From NCBI RefSeq assembly GCF_002246015.1, contig NZ_NOLJ01000010.1, positions 6,378-70,377 on the forward strand: a stretch of DNA of 64,000 nt, given 5' to 3'. The notes below the pieces were generated by a model. The model was not told where the DNA came from, ran no database searches, and worked only from the letters and a program-made list of their open reading frames with translations. This stretch comes from Nostoc sp. 'Peltigera membranacea cyanobiont' 210A (lineage in GTDB: Bacteria > Cyanobacteriota > Cyanobacteriia > Cyanobacteriales > Nostocaceae). Shown in pieces: positions 53,580 to 62,060 of this stretch. The first letter of the stretch is position 1, and each line of letters opens with the position of its first letter. The translations under genes and the position numbers were made by a program.

Positions 53580-53680
53580 TATATTGGTTAATATCTCTAA
53601 ATTTATGTGTTATGTTAGATGAAGGTTATAAACCCAGAGTTAATTCTCTGCCCTTTTAAAACTAAGACCGCTTAGGCAAT

Positions 53681-53767
53681 AAGGAGGTGATGCCCATGAT
53701 AGAAAGTAGTAAATGCATGGGTCATCAGGTTGCAGTTAGCCGGCTGCGCGCCGGGGCTGTTCTCTAA
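53681..53767 (+). CDS. 23-residue ORF behind a perfect Shine-Dalgarno
   Basis: AAGGAGGTGAT at 53681-53691 is an 11-base exact complement of the 16S rRNA 3' end, four bases before ATG 53696. The ORF MIESSKCMGHQVAVSRLRAGAVL ends at TAA 53765-53767 (coding part 53696-53767). Few cyanobacterial genes have so strong a site. The ATG can be paired by the downstream CATGGGT, so translation may be regulated. Whether the peptide works itself or its translation controls the RNA is unknown. Confidence 0.5.
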   Translation, partial: KEVMPMIESSKCMGHQVAVSRLRAGAVL

Positions 53768-53881
53768 AAGTTAGCCTTAGTTATCTTTGAGATACTAAGT
53801 TAGCTCAAGTAGCTAGGCAAGCTCGGAGTTCCTTCCGGCAGTCTGGTTGCAACCTGAAGACCCGCTAGACCGCTCTGACTT

Positions 53882-53918
53882 AGATCGTCCGATCTGAATC
53901 AGGGCGGATAGTTTTTTA
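53882..53918 (+). terminator. intrinsic terminator of the structured transcript
   Basis: The inner stem (TTAGATCG with CGATCTGA, G-U pairs allowed) closes on GTC, and the outer stem adds CTCTGA with TCAGGG. GCGGATAG then precedes TTTTTT. The outer CCG/CGG pairs start a few bases to the left. Confidence 0.7.
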
Positions 53919-54209
53919 TAGGTGATTTTTGTTTTATCAATGGTTACTTTTAAAAAATAGATAGCGATGGCTGCCGCGATAAAGGCAAGCTATTTAAGTT
54001 TTATTAAATAAGAATAAATATCTTGTATTAAAGCTTGGAGTATGACCAAATGTGAGAAACAGCGTCTATCTGCCAAGTCTGATTTAAATCTAGACATACG
54101 CATTGTGGCTTAATTTATCCTCCTATATTTTCTGTGTGGAGAATAAAAGGGATTTGCCTTTGTCAGATGCAAAATGTTGTAACAAATATATAAGTAGGAA
54201 TTTCTTGAT

Positions 54210-54491
54210 ATGACACAACTACTCACCGAAGCGGAAATTCAAAAACAGGCAAAGGTTTTGTCAGATTGGACTGTTAAAGACTCCAAGTTGCAAATTACCC
54301 GCACATTTAAAGATTTTATTGGAGCAATTGAGTTTGTCAATAAACTAGTTGAGCCGGCTGAATCAGCCGGACATCATCCAGATATAGAGATTTCCTACAA
54401 TAAAGTGAAGATTACACTTACAACACATGATGCAGGCGGATTGACCCAGCCAGACTTTGATGTAGCACGGGTGATTTCACAGATCGACTAA
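54210..54491 (+). CDS. pterin-4a-carbinolamine dehydratase
   Basis: Small enzyme (93 residues) that dehydrates 4a-hydroxytetrahydropterin, recycling the pterin cofactor of aromatic hydroxylases. The active-site pattern is present: AGHHPDIEISYNKVKITLTTHDAGGLTQPDFDVA, with the HHP motif and the downstream His and Asp. Cyanobacterial members are abundant and may serve other roles. ATG start at 54210, no Shine-Dalgarno of note. It stands alone between two AT-rich spacers. Confidence 0.93.
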   Translation: MTQLLTEAEIQKQAKVLSDWTVKDSKLQITRTFKDFIGAIEFVNKLVEPAESAGHHPDIEISYNKVKITLTTHDAGGLTQPDFDVARVISQID

Positions 54492-54980
54492 CTGATTTCT
54501 TCTAACATCTTGTGCCAGACTACAGAAAGTCACTACGATATACGGTTTATATAGCCGAGCCAGTGTGTTCTAACTGGCGTAAGATTTATAGTAGGGGTAA
54601 GTGGAAGAAGGATTTTTGATGGCAAACTGCTAAGTGTCTAAAGCTTTCAGCAATTTAACCTGCGTAAAGAGCGAATGACCCAAACCCTACTCCCTGCTTA
54701 AATATTTAAATAAGTATGTGTGACAGTTATTAAGGCGATCGCTGCAATCTTGCCATCTAGATCAGATGTTTTATAATGTTATGATATAAAGATATGTTTT
54801 TGCATAAGTTAATCACATAAGTTTTTAACCCAAGTTAATTGTTTATTTAGCTTTGCAAAAACTAAAATTGTAGTAGTGCCAAGTATGCCTCATCCATAGG
54901 TTTCAATGAGATGTCGCATTTTCGAGAATTAGGTGTAACGAAACCAATTATCTAAACAAGGTGTGAGGAGTCAAGTGAAA
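54492..54980. other. intergenic region upstream of the porin gene
   Basis: About 490 AT-rich nt with no gene. GTTATAATGTTATGATATAA around 54775 contains -10-like boxes and could be the porin promoter. GAGGAG (54965-54970) is the porin's ribosome binding site. Confidence 0.4.
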
Positions 54981-56708
54981 ATGTCTAATCTATTATGGAA
55001 ATCCTTAGTGGTTAGCCCAGCAGTTTTGGGAGCAACATTGTTAGTTTCGGCAACAGCAATGGCGGCCCCAAACCCGACCACGCAAGTATCAGCAGCCAAA
55101 CAACTAGGTGTAACCGAAGTTGCCCAACAGCCAGAAATATTGGCTCAAACAACCATAGATCAAGTTAATCGCTACAGCAACGAAGGCAACCAAGGTAATT
55201 CTCAGTCTCAAGTAACATCGGTTTCTCAATTTTCCGATGTACAACCTACTGACTGGGCATTCCAAGCATTGCAGTCCTTGGTTGAGCGGTATGGTTGTAT
55301 TGCAGGTTATCCAAATGCGACTTATCGCGGTAATCGTGCTTTGACCCGTTATGAATTTGCCGCTGGTTTAAATGCCTGTTTGGATCGGGTTAACGAATTG
55401 ATTGCCACAGCAACAGCTGACTTGGTAACTAAACAAGATTTAGCCACCTTACAACGGTTGCAAGAAGAATTTTCCGCAGAATTGGCAACCCTACGTGGTC
55501 GTGTAGATTCCTTAGAAGCGCGGACTGCTGAATTGGAAGCGAATCAGTTCTCCACTACTACCAAACTAGTTGGTGAAGCAATTTTTGCCGTTAGTGATGT
55601 GTTTGGGGGTGACACCGGCGACAACAACAACACCGTCTTCCAAGATCGGGTACGTTTAGACTTGCAAACCAGCTTCACTGGTAGAGACATTTTACACACA
55701 CGTCTAGCAGCAGGTAATGCAGCAGCCTTTACACAATTTGATAATGTTGGTGGTGCTCTCGCTACTGCTGAAGGTACACAAACGTTTCAAGTTGGTAATC
55801 AGGGTGCTAACAACAGTGTCAATATAGATCGTTTGACTTATGAAGTTCCCATAGGCCCAGCCAACGTTTACTTAGCAGCTAGTGGTGGACGACACAGCCA
55901 TTATGCAGCCGTCAATAATCCTTACTTTTTTGACCAAACTGATGGTGGTAACGGCGCTTTATCTACCTTTGCTTCTGAAAGTCCCATCTATCGGATTGGT
56001 GGCGGTGCTGGTATAGCGCTCAATCTGCCCCTTGGTAAAGGTGGCGGTATTCTAGGAAATAGCTCAATCACTGCGGGTTACTTAGCAACGGATGCTAATA
56101 ATCCTGGTGTTAGTTCAGGTCTGACCAACGGCGACTATGCAGCTCTTGGACAGTTGAACTTTAGTGTTGGCGATCGCTTGGCTTTAGCTGCTACCTATGT
56201 CCACGGATATAGCGCAGGCGGTTTCTTGTTTGACTCAGGTACTTCATCAAACGTAAATAACGCTTTTGCATCTTCTGTTGCAGTAGGTACTCAACAAGCT
56301 AACACTCTACTAGGCTCAGGTTCCAGCAATTCTTACGGCGTGTCCGCTGCGTTTAGACCTAGCGACAAGTTGTCAGTTAGTGGCTTCGTTTCTTACCACG
56401 ATGTCATCGGCTCTGGTATAAATGATGATTATCAAGCTTGGAGCTACGGTTTAGGGGTAGCATTACCTGATTTCGGTAAAAAGGGTAACGTTTTAGGTGT
56501 CTTTGCTGGTGCAGAACCCTATTCTTTTAACCGCCCAGGTTTTGGTGGCAACAATGATATACCCTACCACTTTGAAGGCTTCTACAAGTATCGTGTGTCG
56601 GATAACATCTCTGTAACTCCTGGTGTAATCTGGTTGACCTCTCCTGGTCAAAACAGCGATAACGATGATGCTATTATCGGTACGCTCAGAACTACTTTCA
56701 CCTTCTAG
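54981..56708 (+). CDS. SLH-domain outer-membrane porin (iron-uptake porin / OprB-like)
   Basis: Major cyanobacterial outer-membrane porin type. From ATG 54981 (GAGGAG 10 nt before) it has 575 residues. A signal peptide (MSNLLWKSLVVSPAVLGATLLVSATAMA, cleavage after AMA) comes first. One SLH domain follows (about 75-135, FSDVQPTDWAFQALQSLVERYGCIAGYPN...ALTRYEFAAGL) that tethers the protein to peptidoglycan, then a coiled coil (about 140-185) and a C-terminal beta-barrel rich in Gly/Asn/Ser, ending in the aromatic TLRTTFTF. In Synechocystis such porins carry inorganic ions including iron. Confidence 0.92.
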   Translation: MSNLLWKSLVVSPAVLGATLLVSATAMAAPNPTTQVSAAKQLGVTEVAQQPEILAQTTIDQVNRYSNEGNQGNSQSQVTSVSQFSDVQPTDWAFQALQSLVERYGCIAGYPNATYRGNRALTRYEFAAGLNACLDRVNELIATATADLVTKQDLATLQRLQEEFSAELATLRGRVDSLEARTAELEANQFSTTTKLVGEAIFAVSDVFGGDTGDNNNTVFQDRVRLDLQTSFTGRDILHTRLAAGNAAAFTQFDNVGGALATAEGTQTFQVGNQGANNSVNIDRLTYEVPIGPANVYLAASGGRHSHYAAVNNPYFFDQTDGGNGALSTFASESPIYRIGGGAGIALNLPLGKGGGILGNSSITAGYLATDANNPGVSSGLTNGDYAALGQLNFSVGDRLALAATYVHGYSAGGFLFDSGTSSNVNNAFASSVAVGTQQANTLLGSGSSNSYGVSAAFRPSDKLSVSGFVSYHDVIGSGINDDYQAWSYGLGVALPDFGKKGNVLGVFAGAEPYSFNRPGFGGNNDIPYHFEGFYKYRVSDNISVTPGVIWLTSPGQNSDNDDAIIGTLRTTFTF

Positions 56709-56747
56709 AGTGTTGATTATCTGCTGACAAATTTGAACTCTATTTCT

Positions 56748-56771
56748 CCCCGCCATTAGGCGGGGTTTTTT
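56748..56771 (+). terminator. terminator after the porin gene
   Basis: CCCCGCC (56748-56754), loop ATTA, GGCGGGG (56759-56765), then TTTTTT: a perfect intrinsic terminator 40 nt beyond the stop. Confidence 0.93.
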
Positions 56772-57169
56772 GTTTTCGGTAATAATAATGGATAAACCCC
56801 AGTAGTTAACCGGAGTATACTAGAAAAGTTAGGAGTTAGAAGTTATGAGTTATGGCGGGTTTGACATGAATAGACCAGAGTAATGCCCACTCTACAAGTG
56901 ACTTACGCCGCGAGCAGCTTTTTATGAGCGAGCTTTTTTAATAGAAGTTGGCGGTATAAAGCTACATATTGCGTAGCATCTTAACTCTAGCAATTTAAAA
57001 TTTTGAATTTTGGATTTGGGATTGAAGGAAAAAGCGTTCGACTGAGCGCTCACGCCTACCCCTCCGGGGAAGCAAGCTACGCGTAGCGTTCCGTAGGAAA
57101 GTCTCAAATCCAAATTGAATGACTCCTAATTCCTAACTTCTAATTTTTACCCCTAACTTTTTGCTGCTT
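56772..57169. other. repeat-rich intergenic region before the Rrf2 gene
   Basis: No gene in about 400 nt. A compound palindromic repeat lies at about 57030-57105 (GAGCGCTC, CCCCTCCGGGG, GCTACGCGTAGC), flanked by imperfect repeats of TAACTTCTAATT type. The Rrf2 promoter must lie to the right of this. Confidence 0.5.
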
Positions 57170-57607
57170 GTGGAACTATCCTGTAAATCGGAATACGCAA
57201 TTCTCGCCTTATTAGAGATGGCCGCTCATTACGAAAGCGGCGAACCGCTGCAAATTCGACAAATTGCAGCACAACAAAACATACCCGATCGCTATCTAGA
57301 ACAGCTACTAGCAACCTTGAGGCGTGGCGGTATAGTTAAAAGTCAGCGTGGATCAAAAGGTGGCTATCTGTTAACGCGAGAACCCCGAAAAATCATCCTT
57401 TTTGAAATTTTAGAATGCTTAGAAGGGTTAGAGGCGCGGGCTGGTGAAGAAAACGTTAATTCCAAAAGTATAGACAGTTCAGTTATAGAAGAAATTTGGC
57501 AAGAAGCAAGCCGCGCAGCAAATTCAGTCTTGCAAAAATATACGCTCCAGGATCTTTGTGAAAAACGAGATTCGCGGCGGCAATTAGATATCATGTACTA
57601 CATTTAG
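57170..57607 (+). CDS. Rrf2-family transcriptional regulator
   Basis: Winged-helix regulator of 145 residues from GTG 57170. The in-frame TTG at 57161 is an alternative, but homologues begin MELSCKSEYA. The DNA-binding helix region is LQIRQIAAQQNIPDRYLEQLLATLRRGGIVKSQRGSKGGYLL. The three cysteines that hold the iron-sulfur cluster in IscR are not present, so it is more like the cysteine-metabolism branch (CymR). It lies 84 nt upstream of cysK in the same direction, which makes control of cysK likely. Such regulators usually bind near their own promoter as well. Confidence 0.9.
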   Translation: MELSCKSEYAILALLEMAAHYESGEPLQIRQIAAQQNIPDRYLEQLLATLRRGGIVKSQRGSKGGYLLTREPRKIILFEILECLEGLEARAGEENVNSKSIDSSVIEEIWQEASRAANSVLQKYTLQDLCEKRDSRRQLDIMYYI

Positions 57608-57660
57608 TCAAGAGTCATTTGTCATTTGTCATTTGTCATTTGTTGATGACTAATGACCAA
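57608..57660. repeat. short tandem heptamer repeat (GTCATTT)
   Basis: About four GTCATTT units followed by the reverse-complement type TGACTAATGACC, filling the gap between the Rrf2 gene and cysK. Confidence 0.75.
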
Positions 57661-57691
57661 TAACAAATAATTAATAATTAAGGACTAATTT

Positions 57692-58654
57692 ATGCGAATA
57701 GCTCGTAACATTACAGAACTTGTTGGTCGTACTCCTTTAGTGCAGTTGAACCGCATTCCGCAAGCAGAAGGATGTGTTGCAGAAATTGTGGTGAAACTGG
57801 AAAGTATGAACCCATCGGCATCAGTCAAAGACCGGATTGGGGTAAGTATGATTAACGCCGCAGAGGAGGAGGGGTTAATTACTCCTGGGAAGACAGTATT
57901 GGTAGAACCCACTTCTGGAAACACTGGAATTGCCCTAGCAATGGTCGCAGCAGCAAAGGGTTATCGATTAATTTTGACAATGCCAGAGACGATGAGTGGA
58001 GAGCGTCGGGCAATGTTGCGAGCTTATGGAGCAGAACTGGAACTAACACCAGGAATGGAAGGCATGAGTGGGGCAATTCAACGAGCGCAGCAAATAGTTA
58101 ATTCTACACCAAATACCTATATGTTGCAGCAGTTCCGCAATCCAGCTAATGCAAAAGTGCATCGGGAAACTACAGCGCTTGAAATCTGGGAAGATACCGA
58201 TGGACAAGTCGATATCATTGTGGCAGGAGTGGGTACAGGTGGTACGATCACTGGTGTAGCAGAAGTGATTAAAGCACGCAAGCCTAATTCCAAGGCGATC
58301 GCAGTTGAACCAGCCAATAGCCCAGTTTTATCTGGGGGACGACCAGGCCCCCACAAAATTCAGGGAATTGGTGCTGGGTTTATTCCCCAAGTATTAAAGA
58401 TAAAATTGATTGATGAAGTGATTAGTGTCACCGATGAAGATGCGATCGCTTATAGTCGGCGTTTGGCAAAAGAAGAAGGGCTACTATCTGGCATTTCCAG
58501 TGGAGCAGCTTTATGTGCAGCAATTCGCGTTGCCCAACGTCAAGAAAATAAGGGACGTTTAATTGTGATGATTCAGCCTAGCTTTGGTGAAAGGTATTTG
58601 AGTACACCGTTGTTCCAAGACCTGGAGGCAAGGTTAGCCACTAGCGTCAGTTAA
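57692..58654 (+). CDS. cysK: cysteine synthase A (O-acetylserine sulfhydrylase)
   Basis: PLP enzyme making L-cysteine from O-acetylserine and sulfide; cytosolic. The 320-residue protein has the PLP lysine in NPSASVKDRIG (K46), the substrate loop EPTSGNTGIALA, the phosphate-binding GVGTGGTITGV and the C-terminal LSGISSGAALCAA. HKIQGIGAGFIPQVL is the hallmark of the CysK group. ATG start at 57692. A DnaJ-domain gene starts 15 nt after its stop, so the two probably share a transcript. Confidence 0.95.
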   Translation: MRIARNITELVGRTPLVQLNRIPQAEGCVAEIVVKLESMNPSASVKDRIGVSMINAAEEEGLITPGKTVLVEPTSGNTGIALAMVAAAKGYRLILTMPETMSGERRAMLRAYGAELELTPGMEGMSGAIQRAQQIVNSTPNTYMLQQFRNPANAKVHRETTALEIWEDTDGQVDIIVAGVGTGGTITGVAEVIKARKPNSKAIAVEPANSPVLSGGRPGPHKIQGIGAGFIPQVLKIKLIDEVISVTDEDAIAYSRRLAKEEGLLSGISSGAALCAAIRVAQRQENKGRLIVMIQPSFGERYLSTPLFQDLEARLATSVS

Positions 58655-58669
58655 CGATACATTGAATTA

Positions 58670-59371
58670 ATGGTCAATTATAACCACGTTTCTAACCATT
58701 ACGAAACTCTCAAAGTTAGTCCAAGTGCAAGCCAAGCGGAGATTAAGCAAGCTTATCGCCGCTTGGTTAAGTTGTTTCATCCTGACAGTAATCAGGAAAC
58801 AGCCGATCGCGAGCAAATTATCCGCATCAATGCAGCTTATGAAGTTTTAGGCGACAACCAAAATCGCCGCAATTATGACCAAGAACTGCAAGATGACTCC
58901 CAAAAATTAAATAGCGATCGCCAACAGCGTACAGCATCAGCCCAAAACCATTACCAGACAAGACGAAAAACCGGACGGGATGTTGACGAGCAAGTTGAAG
59001 AATGGCTGCGCCAAGTTTATCAACCAGTTAATCGTTTGCTTTGTACCATTCTTTATTCGTTAGAAGAACAAATGGAGCAATTAGCTGCCGATCCCTTTGA
59101 TGATGAGTTGTTAGATGAATTTCAGGAATACTTAAAAACCTGTCGAGATGACCTCAAGCAGGCACAAACTACTTTTCGCTCCCTGCCAAATCCCCCTAGT
59201 CTGGCAAGAACAGCGGCTCACCTCTACTACAGCCTCGATCAAGTAGCAGATGGACTCGATGAATTAGGTTATTTTCCTTTGAACTACGATGAGCGTTATT
59301 TACACACAGGTCATGAACTATTCCGCATAGCTACGAGATTACACTGTGAGGCACAAGCATCTGTTACATAG
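58670..59371 (+). CDS. DnaJ-domain protein
   Basis: A 233-residue J-domain protein. The J domain is at the N-terminus (about 8-73, HYETLKVSPSASQAEIKQAYRRLVKLFHPDSN...) with the HPD motif at 37-39, so it can stimulate a DnaK partner. There is no Gly/Phe region, zinc finger or DnaJ C-terminal domain. Instead comes a Gln/Arg linker and an all-helical C-terminal domain (about 105-230) I do not recognise. ATG start at 58670, 15 nt after cysK. Confidence 0.9.
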   Translation: MVNYNHVSNHYETLKVSPSASQAEIKQAYRRLVKLFHPDSNQETADREQIIRINAAYEVLGDNQNRRNYDQELQDDSQKLNSDRQQRTASAQNHYQTRRKTGRDVDEQVEEWLRQVYQPVNRLLCTILYSLEEQMEQLAADPFDDELLDEFQEYLKTCRDDLKQAQTTFRSLPNPPSLARTAAHLYYSLDQVADGLDELGYFPLNYDERYLHTGHELFRIATRLHCEAQASVT

Positions 59372-59379
59372 TCATTGGT

Positions 59380-59418
59380 TATGGGGCATTGGGCATTGGG
59401 CATTGGGCATTGGGTATG
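59380..59418. repeat. tandem GGGCATT repeat
   Basis: Four to five copies of the heptamer GGGCATT in the 150-nt gap between the DnaJ-domain and PTPS genes. Confidence 0.8.
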
Positions 59419-59521
59419 GGTCTGGGGGTCAATTTCGCTGGATGACTAATGACTAAGAAATTAGTTTATGCTGGAAGCAGAAAAAGATTAAGAAATTTTA
59501 AATTCTGCTCATAGTGTACTC

Positions 59522-60394
59522 ATGCAATGCATTGTTAATCGCCGCGCCCAGTTTTCAGCAAGTCATCGTTATTGGTTGCCAGAGCTGAGTGAAGCCGAGA
59601 ATATTGAGAAATTTGGTGCTGGTACTAGATTTCCAGGACACGGACATAACTATGTCTTATTTATCTCCCTAGCTGGGGAATTGGATGAATATGGCATGGT
59701 GTTGAACTTGTCTGATGTGAAACACGTAATTAAACGGGAAGTTACCAGTCAATTGGACTTCTCTTATCTCAATGATGTGTGGGCAGAATTTGAACAAACT
59801 CTGCCTACCACTGAGAATATTGCACGGATTATCTGGCAACGGTTAGCACCTCATTTGCCTCTAGTCCGCGTGCAGTTATTTGAACATCCTGAACTTTGGG
59901 CAGATTATATGGGAAACGCAATGGAAGCCTACCTCACCATCAGTACTCACTTTAGCGCCGCCCATCGGCTAGCTCATCCTAAACTCAGTAACGAAGAAAA
60001 CACTGAGATTTATGGTAAGTGCGCTCGTCCCAACGGTCACGGACACAACTACCATCTAGAAGTCACTGTCAAAGGGAAAATTGACCCACGTACTGGCATG
60101 ATTATTGATCTAGGTGCCCTGAATCAAGTGGTAGAGGATTATGTGTTAGAGCCATTCGATCACACCTTTTTAAACAAAGATATTCCCTACTTTGCCGAAG
60201 TTGTACCGACTGCTGAGAATATCGCACTTTATATTAGTAATTTGCTGCGATCGCCTATTGAGGAATTGGGAGCTAAACTTTACAAAGTAAAACTGATTGA
60301 AAGTCCTAATAACTCCTGCGAAATCTACTGTACGGAATCAGAATCGGATTCAGTCAGCGCATCCGTGAATCAGCCAGTATTAGCAGGGGTTTAG
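59522..60394 (+). CDS. tandem 6-pyruvoyltetrahydropterin synthase / QueD-like protein
   Basis: A 290-residue protein made of two PTPS-fold domains in tandem. The first (1-130) keeps the zinc histidines (H15, and H40/H42 in GHGHNY) but has GAG where the catalytic Cys should be. The second (138-270) has the His of FSAAHRL, the catalytic Cys in YGKCARPNGHGHNYHLEV, and the downstream Asp/His and Glu (DHTFLN, PTAENIA). Reactions in the family are 6-pyruvoyl- or 6-carboxy-tetrahydropterin synthesis (tetrahydrobiopterin or queuosine). The first domain is probably structural or altered. ATG start at 59522. Confidence 0.9.
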   Translation: MQCIVNRRAQFSASHRYWLPELSEAENIEKFGAGTRFPGHGHNYVLFISLAGELDEYGMVLNLSDVKHVIKREVTSQLDFSYLNDVWAEFEQTLPTTENIARIIWQRLAPHLPLVRVQLFEHPELWADYMGNAMEAYLTISTHFSAAHRLAHPKLSNEENTEIYGKCARPNGHGHNYHLEVTVKGKIDPRTGMIIDLGALNQVVEDYVLEPFDHTFLNKDIPYFAEVVPTAENIALYISNLLRSPIEELGAKLYKVKLIESPNNSCEIYCTESESDSVSASVNQPVLAGV

Positions 60395-60501
60395 GTAATT
60401 GTAAATTTAGGCATAGGACATAGGGAATTTATCTCATCCCAATGACGCCAGTTGCTTCAAGTCGGCAGAGCCGCCCAACGCACTGGCTCCCCAATGCCCA
60501 A

Positions 60502-61059
60502 CTAAAAAAGTTTACTCACTAAGTAATTAAAACCAGGTAACAAAGGACTTGTCAGTTCATCTTGATTGAATAAGGTAGCTGCTAACTTTAATGCAGCCTG
60601 TTCGCGTCGATAAACCTCAACTTTCTTTTGTACAGAATTGCAAATCCAATATTCCTGAACCCCTTGCACTGAGTACAACTTTAGCTTTGTTTCCCTGTCA
60701 CGTTTCTCATTTTTTTCACCGGGAGATAAAACTTCTACTACTAACTCTGGTGCGCCCGTGAGGTGTCCAGCCTCATCTAGCAAGTGTTTTAACCGTTCAT
60801 GACTTGCCCACACTACATCAGGGATCACATTGTCCGAATCTGAGAAAATAATTCCAGGTGCGATCGCAGCTTTACCCAGACCAGTTTCATCTGACCAATT
60901 GTTAAGAACTGTAACAATCCTGCCGCAGCTCGTTTGATGATCCCAACTAGGTGATTTAGTCACAAATAGTTCTCCATCAATAATCTCATAGCGATTTCTG
61001 CGATCGCCAGCAAATAGCTCTAGGTCAGCAGTCGTCCAACGCACTGGAGTTGTTTGCAT
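60502..61059 (-). CDS. Uma2-family (DUF820) putative restriction-like endonuclease
   Basis: Uma2 protein of 185 residues. The conserved run is YEIIDGELFVTKSPSWDHQ, the acidic VIPDVVWAS, APELVVEVLSPGEKNEKRDRETKLKLY and EYWICNSVQKKVEVYR, so the PD-(D/E)XK residues appear complete. ATG start at 61059. It lies 30 nt downstream of prsW on the same strand and could be the last gene of a methyltransferase-prsW-Uma2 unit. Function unknown. Confidence 0.85.
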   Translation of the reverse strand: MQTTPVRWTTADLELFAGDRRNRYEIIDGELFVTKSPSWDHQTSCGRIVTVLNNWSDETGLGKAAIAPGIIFSDSDNVIPDVVWASHERLKHLLDEAGHLTGAPELVVEVLSPGEKNEKRDRETKLKLYSVQGVQEYWICNSVQKKVEVYRREQAALKLAATLFNQDELTSPLLPGFNYLVSKLF

Positions 61060-61091
61060 AGAAACCCCCTAGCCTTTTCCTAAATCATATT

Positions 61092-62060
61092 TTAAAAATA
61101 CCGACGGCGGGCGGAATGTCGCAAATAGCGATAAATGCCCCACGCTAAAACTCCAAAAAAGAGATTTAGTAAAAAGCGACTAAATATAAACCACAAAATA
61201 TAAGTGTCAAAAAGCTTTGATGGACTCAAAGGACTAATTTTCCTGACTAAGAGAAACAGCCCAAAAATAGCATTTCCACTCAGCACGAGGGCAAACAGCA
61301 CTAAACTCCTCTGCCAGTAACGGCGCTGAATTGTACGGTCTGAAATTAGGGTAATTACAGGTTTACCTTGCACTTTTCGCAGTAATTGTTCTAGTCGCCA
61401 AAACATCCACAACAGAAAGGGAAATAAACCATAACTTAGGAAATGTAGGGGTAGTGAGTAACGCCAAGCACTAGATAAGACATTAACTAGGGCATGGCAG
61501 ATTACAGAATTTAGCCAAGCCCTAAAAATAAACTTCTTGTCTCGATTTAACCGAGTATTAGAGGAAATATAGGTTCCTAAAGCATATCCCCAAGGAGCAG
61601 AGAACATGGCGTGGACTGGCGTGCCAATAGTCCGGTCAAGAATTGATGCGGTATCGTGGAAAAGGTAAATCCAGTTCTCTTCGGCAGTAAATCCAAGAGC
61701 AACAGCGATGGTGAAGAGGAAAACTGTCGAGTGAAGTAATCGATATTTGCGTTGCAGATAGTAGGTTGGGACAACAACCGCAGCTAACTTGCAGCCTTCT
61801 TCAATTGTGCCTACTTCCACAAGCTGCCGCAAGGCTATACCAGGAAGCCAACGTTTGAACTGTTGCCAGTCTACAAAATAGTTCGCTACAGTTTCAAAAA
61901 CCCATTCGAGGCTAAGGGCTAAGATCCCAGATATTGCCCCGATGATAAAGAACATCAGTAACTTTAACAGAGGTGGGGCAAATGGCACCCGACAGTAGTA
62001 GTAGCCTAGCAGCAGCAAAGGTGGTATTAATGCCCACAACACTAGAGATAAATCAACCAC
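61092..62060 (-). CDS. PrsW-family intramembrane metalloprotease
   Basis: Membrane protease of 322 residues with eight or so helices. The family's catalytic residues are visible: EEGCK (87-91), the GFTAEENW motif (123-130), H150 in GTPVHAMFS and H189 in VICHALVN. In Bacillus, PrsW starts the release of a sigma factor by cutting its anti-sigma factor; the target here is unknown. GTG start at 62060, overlapping the end of the interrupted methyltransferase gene by 8 bases, so the two were originally coupled. The C-terminal region is basic. Confidence 0.85.
   Translation of the reverse strand: MVDLSLVLWALIPPLLLLGYYYCRVPFAPPLLKLLMFFIIGAISGILALSLEWVFETVANYFVDWQQFKRWLPGIALRQLVEVGTIEEGCKLAAVVVPTYYLQRKYRLLHSTVFLFTIAVALGFTAEENWIYLFHDTASILDRTIGTPVHAMFSAPWGYALGTYISSNTRLNRDKKFIFRAWLNSVICHALVNVLSSAWRYSLPLHFLSYGLFPFLLWMFWRLEQLLRKVQGKPVITLISDRTIQRRYWQRSLVLFALVLSGNAIFGLFLLVRKISPLSPSKLFDTYILWFIFSRFLLNLFFGVLAWGIYRYLRHSARRRYF

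Larger units (their letters stand above)
53640..53920 (+). ncRNA. candidate structured transcript with a short ORF and a strong terminator
   Basis: An unassigned, GC-rich island in AT-rich DNA with four consecutive hairpins. GCCCATG around the short ORF's start can pair with CATGGGT (53717-53723). GCCGGC pairs with GCCGG inside the ORF. CTTAGTTATC pairs with GATACTAAG after it. At the end CCGCTCTGA...TTAGATCG pairs with CGATCTGA...TCAGGGCGG, followed by a T run (about 53870-53920), a very strong intrinsic terminator. This layout looks like a small independent transcript, a leader-like regulator or an sRNA. I do not recognise an RNA family; no known riboswitch core is evident. Confidence 0.5.

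Noticed and set aside
53429..53640. A psbC gene following psbD
   Set aside because: I looked for it because psbD and psbC usually overlap; no such frame exists before or after the terminator.
53640..53920. A known riboswitch (glutamine, cobalamin, preQ1) or a leader of the pterin dehydratase gene
   Set aside because: None of the core motifs is present, and the strong terminator lies about 290 nt before the next gene.
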